The translations under genes were made by a program, and so were the position numbers. Shown in pieces: positions 19,343-27,292 of a DNA stretch of 64,000 bases (its first letter is position 1; each line of letters begins with the position of its first letter). The DNA lies in the NCBI GenBank assembly GCA_905188195.1, contig CAJJKY010000003.1, positions 1-64,000 of the forward strand, given 5' to 3'. The notes under the pieces are model-generated. The model had not been told where the DNA came from, did no database searches, and worked only from the letters and a program-made list of their open reading frames with translations. The DNA is from Streptococcus parasanguinis (GTDB lineage: Bacteria; Bacillota; Bacilli; Lactobacillales; Streptococcaceae).

Positions 19343-20540
19343 TTCTCTTTAAATAATCGCGAATCGCTGCCACCATCTCCTGCACCTGATCATCCGCAAA
19401 CACTTGGTTCACACCATTCTCTACATGATTGGTTCCTTCAAAAGAGAAAATCGGTAAGCCCAATTGCTGGATCCTTTGCGTCATCTGATCGACCTCATCA
19501 TATGGATTGATATCCAGATAAAAATCCAATTTTTCTAGGACCTTTCGACTGGTCAAGGGATCAAAAGAGGGATAAAGAAAGAGGTTGGGGTAGCGTTCCA
19601 ATTGCACCAAGTTAAAACCAAAATGGCTATGGGCAAGAACATGAATCGCTACGTCTGGCAACTCTTTTAGCAACATCTCCAACTCGTGGATATCTGCTGT
19701 ATGGGTATAAACGGCAGCATGATAAGGAAATTCTCCCACTAGGTCTTGATAGGTTTGCTTCAAAATCGGTTTTCGAAGTAAAATCTCCTCCCAAGAGAGG
19801 GCATAGTAAAACCACCATTGTTCACGAAAACGATTGAAGCGTTTGGAGGTCCAAGGTTTATTATGAGAGGTGTAGTGAATGACCGCCGGAATCCCTTGAA
19901 AGGCATCGTACCAGTCTAGATCTCCATAGAGGTATTGATCCTTATCAGACCCCACTTGTAAATTATAGGTCCAAGGTAATGGAAACCACGCATCTTTGAA
20001 ATACAGATTCAAAATTCCTTGATCTCCATAAACATGCTGATGGTGTTCACGAGTGAGATCAAAAAGCTCCTCTGTCACTTGGTGTTCTTGCCACCAAGTC
20101 TTATCAATCACCAAAAGTCCAGCATTAAATCCATCTGTCGTCGTTGGCTTATCGACCACTGCCCCCAGTCCATAACCTTTAAGATCAATATCAAACAAAG
20201 GCGATAAATCCTGTGTAAAGATCATGTCACAATCCAGATAGAGGATCCGCTCTTCCTCCACCATCTCTGGAATAGCATAACGGAAATAGGTCGCATAGTG
20301 AATATGGTCACTTGGAAGCGAAAAGGACTGGAATTGCTCAGGAGACATCCGACAATTGATCACCTCTGAATCCAACTGGCGCAAGCGCTGATTCATGATG
20401 GCAAACCACTCTGTTGGTAGATCTTCATTTAAGACATAAATTTTCAACTGGTCCTGATGGGCACACAGTGACTTCATAGCGGTTTCCAACTTTTCCATAT
20501 AAGATAGATTGGCTGAAAACACGACAGCTTTTTTACTCAT
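19317..20540 (-). CDS. GT8 glycosyltransferase fused to a GtfB-like C-terminal domain
   Basis: This 407-residue protein has an N-terminal GT8 domain (about residues 1-255) with the DxD motif in LYLDCDMIF, GFNAGLLVIDK and YGDQGILNLYF. The C-terminal 130 residues are not GT8. By eye they run parallel to the C-terminus of the neighbouring GtfB-like protein: NLFLYPSFDPLTSRKVLEKLDFYLDIN against NVRLYPGISLDKYEDLLSSCSIYLDCN. This suggests that a glycan- or protein-binding half has been appended. It is the first gene of the operon. Confidence 0.82.
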   Translation of the reverse strand: MSKKAVVFSANLSYMEKLETAMKSLCAHQDQLKIYVLNEDLPTEWFAIMNQRLRQLDSEVINCRMSPEQFQSFSLPSDHIHYATYFRYAIPEMVEEERILYLDCDMIFTQDLSPLFDIDLKGYGLGAVVDKPTTTDGFNAGLLVIDKTWWQEHQVTEELFDLTREHHQHVYGDQGILNLYFKDAWFPLPWTYNLQVGSDKDQYLYGDLDWYDAFQGIPAVIHYTSHNKPWTSKRFNRFREQWWFYYALSWEEILLRKPILKQTYQDLVGEFPYHAAVYTHTADIHELEMLLKELPDVAIHVLAHSHFGFNLVQLERYPNLFLYPSFDPLTSRKVLEKLDFYLDINPYDEVDQMTQRIQQLGLPIFSFEGTNHVENGVNQVFADDQVQEMVAAIRDYLKRNEKKHGNK

Positions 20541-20563
20541 AACTTCCCCTTTTTTCTTTCATT

Positions 20564-20592
20564 AGAATACCATTTTCAAGAGAGGAAAACAA
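20564..20592 (-). promoter_or_regulatory. Promoter of the glycosyltransferase operon
   Basis: On the minus strand: -35 TTGTTT (20587-20592), 17-bp spacer, -10 TATTCT (20564-20569), 23 bp before the GT8 start. With the terminator at 15601-15639 this marks a self-contained four-gene unit. Confidence 0.55.
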
Positions 20593-20603
20593 TTTCTAGG
20601 CCC

Positions 20604-20641
20604 GAAAAAGAGGCCTAGACAAATGTCTATGACCTCTTTTA
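20604..20641 (-). terminator. Terminator after the nicotinamidase-like gene
   Basis: AAAAGAGG (20606-20613) and CCTCTTTT (20633-20640) close a hairpin with an inner TAGACA/TGTCTA stem. A T-run follows on the minus strand. Confidence 0.8.
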
Positions 20642-20651
20642 CAATGTTTTC

Positions 20652-21230
20652 TTATTTAGTATCTAATACAGCTAATGCGCCGTCTACCAAGCTTGCCCCT
20701 AAGACATGCTTGAAATGATTCAAGGCAAACTGGTGATTTTCAGGAGTGAGCGACGCCACTGCAGGTTCCACGACTTCAATCTGGTAGCCGAGATTGTAGG
20801 CATCAACCGCTGTATGAAGGACACAGATATCAGTCAAGACACCTGTCAAAATAACGGTATCTACATGGCGTTCCCGCAGGCGGATATCTAGGTCCGTTCC
20901 TGAAAAAGCAGAATAATGACGTTTATCCATCCAAAAGACGCGTGGATCCGCTTGGTGCTCCCGATAAAAATCTGCTAAAGGGCCGTACAAATCACGTCCG
21001 CTGGTCCCAATGATATTATGAGGTGGGAAGAGCTTGCTTTCAGGATGAAATGGATCCTCTACATCATGCGCATCAATGGCAAAAAAGACATAGGCTCCTT
21101 GGTCAAAGGCCAATTGGGTCACCTGAGCAATGGTCTCAGAAATGGCTTGTGCAGGAGCACCTGCCGTAAGCTTACCATCATCTGCTACGAAATCGACAGT
21201 GTAGTCAATTGAAATCAAAGCTTTAGTCAT
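20652..21230 (-). CDS. pncA: Cysteine hydrolase, nicotinamidase type
   Basis: This 192-residue isochorismatase-fold hydrolase has the N-terminal ISIDYTVDFVADDGKL with the catalytic Asp, the metal-binding AIDAHDVEDPFHPESKLFPPH region, the catalytic Lys in MDKRHYSAF and the nucleophile Cys in GVLTDICVLHTA. These features fit PncA, which converts nicotinamide to nicotinic acid for NAD salvage. It is encoded directly after codY with the two genes sharing one base, so CodY and this enzyme are co-expressed. Confidence 0.85.
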   Translation of the reverse strand: MTKALISIDYTVDFVADDGKLTAGAPAQAISETIAQVTQLAFDQGAYVFFAIDAHDVEDPFHPESKLFPPHNIIGTSGRDLYGPLADFYREHQADPRVFWMDKRHYSAFSGTDLDIRLRERHVDTVILTGVLTDICVLHTAVDAYNLGYQIEVVEPAVASLTPENHQFALNHFKHVLGASLVDGALAVLDTK

Positions 21231-22018
21231 TAGTAATCTCTTTTCTTAATTTCCTCAAAGATATCTGGAATCAACACTTTGAGATAGGTTCCCTTCATTC
21301 CAAGAGAACGGCTTTCAATAATACCAGCTGACTCCAATTTCCGGAGTGCATTGACAATCACAGAGCGGGTGATACCAATCCGATCTGCAATAATAGAAGC
21401 AGTCAACTGTCCCTCATTTCCTTTCAATTCACTAAGGATGGCAGAAACAGCACGCAATTCAGAGTAAGACAAGGTATTGACAGCCATATTCACCGCTGTC
21501 CGACGACGAATATTCTTCTCGTCTTCCTCGCGTTGGTAGTTCAACATTTGAATCCCTACCACGGTACTCGCAATCTCAACCAAGATCAAATCATCATCCG
21601 CAAACTGTTTATCATTGCGCCAAATGATCAAGGAACCCAATCGAATCCCAGAAACATGAATAGGCGCAATGGTCGTCAAGCCATCAGGAAATTCAGACTT
21701 GGTTTCGACCGGAAAGATACTCAAATCATGGTCCACATCTAAATTAGCTTCTGTATCGTAGACCAAACTAGCTGCCTTGGCATAATCTTCTGGTAATTTT
21801 TTATTTTGAAAGAAAGCTTCTACCCGGTCATTGTTGGTCTTGTAACGCATGAAATAACCAAGAAGGGTTCCCTTGCTATTAATGATACAGGCATTACAGT
21901 GGATAATATCCGCTAATTGTTGGGCAATATCATTGTAAGGCATCTCGAACTGCAACTGTTCATCAGTCCGTTTCAAGATGGATGTAATTTTACGTGTCTT
22001 TTCTAATAAGTTTGCCAT
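21230..22018 (-). CDS. codY: GTP- and BCAA-sensing global repressor CodY
   Basis: This 262-residue protein shows the N-terminal GAF domain that binds branched-chain amino acids ([17 protein letters not shown] onward) and the C-terminal winged helix with the recognition segment [43 protein letters not shown]. It represses amino acid metabolism and virulence-linked genes in rich medium. A CodY box lies just upstream of the -35 element, which indicates autoregulation. The nicotinamidase gene follows without a gap. Confidence 0.97.
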   Translation of the reverse strand: MANLLEKTRKITSILKRTDEQLQFEMPYNDIAQQLADIIHCNACIINSKGTLLGYFMRYKTNNDRVEAFFQNKKLPEDYAKAASLVYDTEANLDVDHDLSIFPVETKSEFPDGLTTIAPIHVSGIRLGSLIIWRNDKQFADDDLILVEIASTVVGIQMLNYQREEDEKNIRRRTAVNMAVNTLSYSELRAVSAILSELKGNEGQLTASIIADRIGITRSVIVNALRKLESAGIIESRSLGMKGTYLKVLIPDIFEEIKKRDY

Positions 22019-22044
22019 AATAAACCTCGCATATAGTCAGCTCA

Positions 22045-22073
22045 AGTATATCATATAAGTGTGGGAATTTCAA
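22045..22073 (-). promoter_or_regulatory. codY promoter
   Basis: On the minus strand: -35 TTGAAA (22068-22073), 17-bp spacer, -10 TATACT (22045-22050), with the codY start 27 bp beyond. Confidence 0.7.
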
Positions 22074-22076
22074 TCA

Positions 22077-22091
22077 AATTATCTGAAAATT
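22077..22091. promoter_or_regulatory. CodY box
   Basis: AATTATCTGAAAATT matches the consensus AATTTTCWGAAAATT at 14 of 15 positions. It abuts the -35 of the codY promoter, the position expected for autorepression. Confidence 0.8.
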
Positions 22092-22164
22092 ATTTATTTT
22101 TTCTACAATTATGCGCAATTCAGAAAAATGTCGATTCGATGACATGGATTTTATAAAATGAATC

Positions 22165-22195
22165 AAAAAAGACTGAAGACTTTCCTCTTCAATCC
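22165..22195 (-). terminator. Terminator of the aminotransferase gene
   Basis: GACTGAAGA and TCTTCAATC pair around a six-base loop. On the minus strand TTTTTT follows. It lies just after the stop codon at 22205. Confidence 0.75.
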
Positions 22196-22204
22196 TTTAT
22201 CTAA

Positions 22205-23419
22205 TTAACGTTTGTATTGTTTCAAGAAACGAGTCATTTTTTCTTGAATTTGAGCTAACTCATCGACACGTGGAAGGTAAACGATCCGGAAGTGATCTGG
22301 ATCTTTCCAGTTAAAGCCGCGGCCATGAACCAAGAGAATCTTTTCTTGCTTCAAGAATTCTAAAACAAATTGTTCATCATCATCCACGCGGTACATGTCC
22401 CGATCAATCTTAGGGAAGATATAGAGACCAGCCTTTGGCTTAACAGCTGAGAGGCCTGGAATATCATTGATGGCTTTGTAGATAAAGTTGCGTTGTTCGT
22501 AGATTCGACCACCTGGAAGCAAGAGTTCATCCACGGATTGGTAACCTCCAAGAGAGGTTTGCACAACTTGTTGAGACAAGACATTTGAACAAAGACGCAT
22601 ATTGGACAACATGTTCAAGCCTTCGATATAGCCCTTCACATGATGCTTGGGTCCGGATAGAACCATCCAACCAACACGGAAACCGGCAATCCGGTGAGAT
22701 TTTGACAAGCCATTCATACTCACACAGAAGAGATCAGGCGCTAAACTTGCAATAGCCGTGTGTTTTTCCCCATCCATGACCAAACGATCGTAGATTTCAT
22801 CTGCGAAGATAATCAAGTTATTTTGTCGAGCGATCTCTACAATCTCAAGTAGGATCTCATCTGGATAGAGGGCACCTGTTGGGTTATTCGGGTTGATGAC
22901 AACGATAGCTTTAGTGTTTGAGGTGATTTTCGACTTGATATCTTCAATATCTGGATACCAGTTTGCTTCTTCATCACAAAGATAGTGAACCGCATTCCCA
23001 CCAGCTAGGCTGACAGCTGCTGTCCAAAGAGGATAGTCCGGCATAGGAACCAAGACTTCATCGCCATTGTCGAGCAGTCCTTGCATGGACATGACGATCA
23101 GCTCACTCACTCCATTTCCAAGGTAAATATCATCAATATCCACATTTGGAATTTTTTTCAACTGGCAGTACTGCATGATGGCCTTGCGGGCTGAAAAGAT
23201 CCCTTTTGAATCCGAATAGCCTTCACTATCACGCGCATTCATGATCAAATCATGGATGACTTCATCTGGAGCTGTAAAGCCAAATTCAGCAGGATTCCCT
23301 GTATTCAAACGAAGAATTTTTTCTCCATTTGCTCGCATGCGCATGGCTTCTTCCAAGACTGGACCACGAATATCATAAGCGACATGTTCGAGTTTGCTTG
23401 ATTTATTATATTCCTTCAT
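22205..23419 (-). CDS. PLP-dependent aminotransferase, AlaT/AlaA type
   Basis: This 404-residue class I aminotransferase has NTGNPAEFGF at the N-terminus, the INPNNPTGALYP loop, ADEIYDRLV and the PLP-binding Lys in SMNGLSKSHRIAGFRVGW. The pattern is that of the alanine aminotransferase group, which exchanges amino groups between alanine, valine or glutamate and their keto acids. Aspartate aminotransferase is less likely. It has its own terminator, so it is probably transcribed separately from codY. Confidence 0.85.
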   Translation of the reverse strand: MKEYNKSSKLEHVAYDIRGPVLEEAMRMRANGEKILRLNTGNPAEFGFTAPDEVIHDLIMNARDSEGYSDSKGIFSARKAIMQYCQLKKIPNVDIDDIYLGNGVSELIVMSMQGLLDNGDEVLVPMPDYPLWTAAVSLAGGNAVHYLCDEEANWYPDIEDIKSKITSNTKAIVVINPNNPTGALYPDEILLEIVEIARQNNLIIFADEIYDRLVMDGEKHTAIASLAPDLFCVSMNGLSKSHRIAGFRVGWMVLSGPKHHVKGYIEGLNMLSNMRLCSNVLSQQVVQTSLGGYQSVDELLLPGGRIYEQRNFIYKAINDIPGLSAVKPKAGLYIFPKIDRDMYRVDDDEQFVLEFLKQEKILLVHGRGFNWKDPDHFRIVYLPRVDELAQIQEKMTRFLKQYKR

Positions 23420-23626
23420 ATTCTGCCTCGATTCACGAAATTATCTCTATTATACCACTAGTTCAAATAGAGTACAAATTGAGGACTTTAAAAATTCTGC
23501 AAAAATATACCAGAAAAGTGAGACTTTACCTTTACATTCTAGCTTAAAAGGAATAAAATATAAGTGTATAAAGAATAGAAAAACTTCTGTTCTATCCATG
23601 TTTTCAAGCTATAAGGAGGTAGGGTT

Positions 23627-24079
23627 ATGTCTCAAAAATACGAAAACATCATGGTCGCCGTCGACGGTTCTCATGAAGCAGAATTAGCCTTTGAAAAAGG
23701 GGTTAACGTTTCTCTTCGCAACGGCTCTAAATTGACTATTGCCCACGTCATCGATACCCGTGCCCTTCAAAGCGTCTCAACTTTTGATGCTGAGGTCTAC
23801 GAAGAATTGCAAGAAGAAGCAAATGAATTGCTCAAAGGCTACAAGGAACGTGCTGAAAAAGTCGGCGTTCAAAATGTTGTGACTGTTGTAGAAATGGGAA
23901 ATCCAAAAGTCCTCTTAGCCAATGATATCCCAAGTAAGGAAGGGGTTGACCTTATTATGGTCGGGGCTACCGGACTCAATGCCTTCGAACGGTTAATGGT
24001 CGGATCCTCCTCAGAATATATCCTTCGCCACGCCAAAGTAGACTTACTAGTGGTACGTGATAAGGATAAAACCATGTAG
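23627..24079 (+). CDS. Universal stress protein (UspA family)
   Basis: This 150-residue protein shows the Usp fold: YENIMVAVDGSHEAELAFEKGV at the N-terminus, and the C-terminal nucleotide-binding pattern MVGATGLNAFERLMVGSSSEYILRHAKVDLLVVR (G-2X-G-9X-GSS). AGGAGGTAGGG is a strong ribosome-binding site. It is one of few plus-strand genes and faces the HAD gene; the structured element 24093-24243 lies between them. Members bind ATP or c-di-AMP; the ligand here cannot be told. Confidence 0.93.
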   Translation: MSQKYENIMVAVDGSHEAELAFEKGVNVSLRNGSKLTIAHVIDTRALQSVSTFDAEVYEELQEEANELLKGYKERAEKVGVQNVVTVVEMGNPKVLLANDIPSKEGVDLIMVGATGLNAFERLMVGSSSEYILRHAKVDLLVVRDKDKTM

Positions 24080-24092
24080 TAAAGAAAAAGTT

Positions 24093-24243
24093 ATATTGAA
24101 AACTTTCCTTAGGTGAGTACGGACGTCAGCGACCTTCTTCAAAGTTCCATGACTAAGTTTTGAGCCTAAGGTCTCAAAACTCCCGAGTGCTAGAAACAAT
24201 AGTGTTTCTAGCACTTTTCTCACGGCGGAAAGTTTTTCAATAT
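24093..24243. repeat. 151-bp inverted-repeat, multi-hairpin element
   Basis: The ends ATATTGAAAACTTTCC (24093-24108) and its reverse complement with one extra base (24227-24243) form terminal inverted repeats. Inside are two perfect stems: AGTTTTGAG/CTCAAAACT (24156-24164 with 24173-24181) and GTGCTAGAAAC/GTTTCTAGCAC (24187-24197 with 24204-24214). It has no reading frame of note. It could be a MITE-like element or a structured transcript. Only one copy is in the window. Confidence 0.7.
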
Positions 24244-24330
24244 TTTTTATAAATTTTAAAAATAAGAACATATTTCGACTTCTTTGTGGAACACTTTACT
24301 TATCTTAGTAAAAAATAGTTTGTCTACATT

Positions 24331-24369
24331 CTAAAAAAGGTTTGGAACCTTTGTTCCAAACTTTTTTAG
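24331..24369. terminator. Bidirectional terminator between the Usp and HAD genes
   Basis: A long stem with GTTTGGAAC and GTTCCAAAC arms is flanked by A6 and T6 runs, giving an efficient terminator in both directions. It overlaps the HAD stop codon. Confidence 0.9.
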
Positions 24370-25766
24370 TTGTCTTTTTTTGCTTCTTTTTGTTTTGCAT
24401 GTTTTTCGTAGGCCTTGAGCTGGCGATCGAGTTCTTTTTTGATGGCTGGTTCTGGGGCGTATTTTTCTTCCCAATCATCTGGCTTCAGAATTTTGTGGGT
24501 TACTGGATCAAAGTGCGCCTTTCCATCTGGGAAAATCTTGCCCATATTGGCCCGGTGAACAATCTCAAAGACCTCTTCAGGATCGACCCCCATTAGTACA
24601 AAGCTACCATAAGTCAGATAGAGGGTATCAATTAAGGCATCAACCTGCCCTACCATGGAGATCTCAGCTGGATGCTTGCTCCGAACCTTATCTGCAGCCT
24701 TATCCAAGGCTTCGTGAAGAGCTGCGACCGAGCGGTCAAATTCTTCCTCACTTGTGCTAGCTGCTCGGACAAATTCTACCAACTCCTCTTGCTTGAACAT
24801 GGTTCGATAAAGGGCGTCTTGAGGCTGCCAAACAACTGGTTTCTCCTGGGTTTCCCCATCCATCACACCATGGAAGGTTTTGACCTTATTGAAGTGATCA
24901 TCCTTAGAAAGAAAGAGCTCTTTCTCTGAAAGAATACCAAAGTGTTGCAGGGCCTTTTGAATGCCATCCTTGCCATTACTAGTCGTGGTATGCTTGGCAA
25001 TTGCCTTGACACTGGTCGTCCCATTTCCCATCGCAATAGACAAGCCAACACCTGACAGCATCTCTAAGTCATTATCAGAATCTCCAAAAGCCATCACTTC
25101 ATCGATGTCAAAGCCAAATTCCTGACCAACGATGCGGATCCCTTCTAGCTTGGAAATCCCTGGGTTTAGGACATCTGCTGCAAAAGGACTAGACCGTGTG
25201 AATTTCAGATCTGGAAACTCTTTTTCAATTTTTGCAGTCTCTTCTGGACTCGATAAGATCAACACTTGGTAGATCGGTTCTTGCGCTAGTGCATAGAGGG
25301 TGACCTGATCTTGTGGGACGACCTTGCTGACCACTTTGTTAAATCCTCGACTGACTGTACGGGCCATTTTACGGGGCACAAAGCGACTGGACCAGGTTGA
25401 AATAGGACTCATCCCAAAACTCATGATCCGAGAACCAAATACCCCATCCTTGGTACCGAGAGCAATTTCCTTACGGTGTTCTCGAGCATAGTCAATTAGT
25501 TGGTGCAGACTCTTTTTATCGATTGGGCTAGTAAACAGCACGCGGTCCTTGGTCAAAATATACTGACCATTATAGGTCACTGCAAAATCAAAACCATAGC
25601 GTTCCATAAACGGTTTGACAAAGGCCGGTCCCCGACCTGTCGCAAGACCTACATAGATCCCTTCTTCCTTTAAAGACTGAATGGCTTTTTCTGTTGATTT
25701 TAGGACCGCTCGACTATCATTGACCAAGGTTCCATCGATATCAAAAAAGACTGCTTTTATTTCCAT
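24366..25766 (-). CDS. Cof-type HAD hydrolase fused to a pyrophosphohydrolase-like domain
   Basis: This 466-residue protein is longer than usual Cof/YidA phosphatases (about 270). Residues 1-275 hold the HAD motifs DIDGTL (9-14), the TGRGPAFVKP motif, and AFGDSDNDLEML. The remaining 190 residues contain FNKVKTFHGVMD, EELVEFVRAASTSEEEFDRSVAALHEALDKAADKV and DALIDTLYLTYGSFVLMGVDPEEVFEIVHRANMGK, which resembles the all-alpha MazG/PRA-PH-like NTP pyrophosphohydrolase fold. It may hydrolyse a nucleotide and then dephosphorylate the product. The fusion looks genuine, as no stop or frameshift separates the parts. Confidence 0.85.
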   Translation of the reverse strand: MEIKAVFFDIDGTLVNDSRAVLKSTEKAIQSLKEEGIYVGLATGRGPAFVKPFMERYGFDFAVTYNGQYILTKDRVLFTSPIDKKSLHQLIDYAREHRKEIALGTKDGVFGSRIMSFGMSPISTWSSRFVPRKMARTVSRGFNKVVSKVVPQDQVTLYALAQEPIYQVLILSSPEETAKIEKEFPDLKFTRSSPFAADVLNPGISKLEGIRIVGQEFGFDIDEVMAFGDSDNDLEMLSGVGLSIAMGNGTTSVKAIAKHTTTSNGKDGIQKALQHFGILSEKELFLSKDDHFNKVKTFHGVMDGETQEKPVVWQPQDALYRTMFKQEELVEFVRAASTSEEEFDRSVAALHEALDKAADKVRSKHPAEISMVGQVDALIDTLYLTYGSFVLMGVDPEEVFEIVHRANMGKIFPDGKAHFDPVTHKILKPDDWEEKYAPEPAIKKELDRQLKAYEKHAKQKEAKKDN

Positions 25767-25828
25767 GTCTACTGTTTCTTTCTTTTTATGATAAAATAAA
25801 TTATATCACATATTCCAAGGAGCTTCAC

Positions 25829-26791
25829 ATGTTTAAGAAAATTTTAGCACTACATACCGGAGGGACCATTTCGATGGCGGCAGATGACTCTGGGGCAGTG
25901 ATTACCAATGAAGTCAATCCCATGACCCAAGTTACTTCACCAATTGAAGGGATTGCAGTCACCTCAGAGGACTTCTTCAACCTTCCCAGCCCTCAAATGA
26001 CACCCCGTCACATGTTAGCTCTATATCAAAAAATCAAAGAGGAAGCTCACAACTACGACGGCATCGTTATTACCCACGGGACAGATACGCTGGAAGAAAC
26101 GGCTTATTTCTTGGATACCATGGAGTTACCAGAGATCGCTGTGGTCATTACAGGAGCTATGCGAAGCTCCAATGAGCTAGGAAGCGATGGCGTCTATAAT
26201 TTTCTGACAGCCCTTCGAGTGGCTGCCGATCCAAAAGCACGTGATAAAGGGGTCTTAGTCGTCATGAACGATGAAATTCATGCGGCTAAGTACGTCACCA
26301 AAACCCATACCACCAATGTCAGCACCTTCCAGACACCAACCCACGGTCCTCTAGGTTTGGTCATGAAAAAGGAAATCCTCTTCTTTAAAACAGCCGAGCC
26401 AAGGGTGCGCTTTGATCTCAATACCATCGATGGGTTCGTTCCGATCATTGCTACCTATGCAGGGATGAAAACCGATCTACTGGACATGCTGGATCTTTCA
26501 AAGCTGGATGGTCTCATTATCGAAGCCTTTGGAGCAGGAAACATCCCTAAAGAAACGGCACATAAACTCCAAGAATTCATGGATGCAGGCCTTCCAATCG
26601 CTTTAGTATCCCGTTGCTTCAATGGAATCGCTGAACCCGTCTACGCATATGAAGGAGGAGGCGTCCAACTCCATCAAGCAGGTGTCTTTTTCATCAAAGA
26701 ATTAAATGCCCCCAAAGCGCGCATCAAACTCCTCATCGCCCTCAATGCCGGCCTAAAAGGACAAGAACTCAAAGACTATATCGAAGGGTAA
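25829..26791 (+). CDS. L-asparaginase, type I
   Basis: This 320-residue enzyme begins KKILALHTGGTISM with the first catalytic Thr, and has GIVITHGTDTLEETAYFLD with the second Thr-Asp pair. No signal peptide is present, so it is a cytoplasmic asparaginase that yields aspartate and ammonia. It is read divergently from the HAD gene across a 62-bp gap. The 500-bp non-coding stretch follows. Confidence 0.93.
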   Translation: MFKKILALHTGGTISMAADDSGAVITNEVNPMTQVTSPIEGIAVTSEDFFNLPSPQMTPRHMLALYQKIKEEAHNYDGIVITHGTDTLEETAYFLDTMELPEIAVVITGAMRSSNELGSDGVYNFLTALRVAADPKARDKGVLVVMNDEIHAAKYVTKTHTTNVSTFQTPTHGPLGLVMKKEILFFKTAEPRVRFDLNTIDGFVPIIATYAGMKTDLLDMLDLSKLDGLIIEAFGAGNIPKETAHKLQEFMDAGLPIALVSRCFNGIAEPVYAYEGGGVQLHQAGVFFIKELNAPKARIKLLIALNAGLKGQELKDYIEG

Positions 26792-27242
26792 ACTAAGATA
26801 CAAAGCCCGTAAAATGCCAAGTGAAAATAGGAAATTGTCGCCGAGAGAGAAGCTCACAAGAGAATTTATCTTTTTCACACAGCATTTAGGGCATGTTCAA
26901 TTAATAAGATACAAAGGGCGTAGCGGATACAGCCAAAATAGGGAGCAGGACAGAAGCTTTACGATTGTGGATGCTTCGTCGTCCTACCCCCACAAGGCTG
27001 ATTAGGATTCTTCCGAGCTGATAGGCGAGAGAAGAGTCCAATCAGCTACTGTGTCTTGGATTTAGTACTAATATATTTTTCTCTTTTTGACACAATCCTC
27101 AGCCCGTGTTCAATTCGTGTAACAACAAGCACTATGGTACCTTGCCGACACGACTCACTAACTCCTCAGGTGGATGGTATCGATCCACCTTCGTCCTGTC
27201 GCAGTTCAACAAGATACAAAGGGCGTAAAATGCCATCTTAAA
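26792..27242. repeat. Non-coding stretch with three copies of an AAGATACAAAGGGCG motif
   Basis: No convincing gene is present between the asparaginase and recG. The motif AAGATACAAAGNNCGTA occurs at 26795 (with CCC in place of GGG), 26906 and 27211. The first and third copies continue into AAATGCCA. The second and third copies are preceded by GTTCAA. A perfect hairpin, AGGTGGAT/ATCCACCT, lies at 27168-27190. A further inverted copy of the motif is found at 41768-41785. It looks like nested or decayed repeats. Confidence 0.6.
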
Positions 27243-27287
27243 GGGAGTAGAGTGGAAATTCTTTGGATTCCACTCTACTCCCTTTTT
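27243..27287. terminator. Strong 15-bp-stem terminator between asparaginase and recG
   Basis: GGGAGTAGAGTGGAA (27243-27257) pairs perfectly with 27268-27282, followed by TTTTT on the plus strand. On the minus strand the T-run is short, so it acts best for plus-strand transcripts coming from the repeat region, and possibly also for recG. Confidence 0.85.
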
Positions 27288-27292
27288 ATACT

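Noticed and set aside
15643..20540. Capsule or teichoic acid gene cluster
   Set aside because: No polymerase, flippase, priming transferase or regulatory genes are present, and the GtfA/GtfB pair points to protein glycosylation instead.
24187..24214. Possible CIRCE/HrcA operator (GAGTGCTAG and CTAGCAC arms)
   Set aside because: CIRCE is TTAGCACTC-N9-GAGTGCTAA. Here the arms are in the reverse order and the loop is six bases, so it is a hairpin of the inverted-repeat element, not an HrcA site.
26814..27241. Small ORFs in the gene-free stretch after asparaginase
   Set aside because: They are about 60 codons, show no domain and run across the repeated motif and hairpins.
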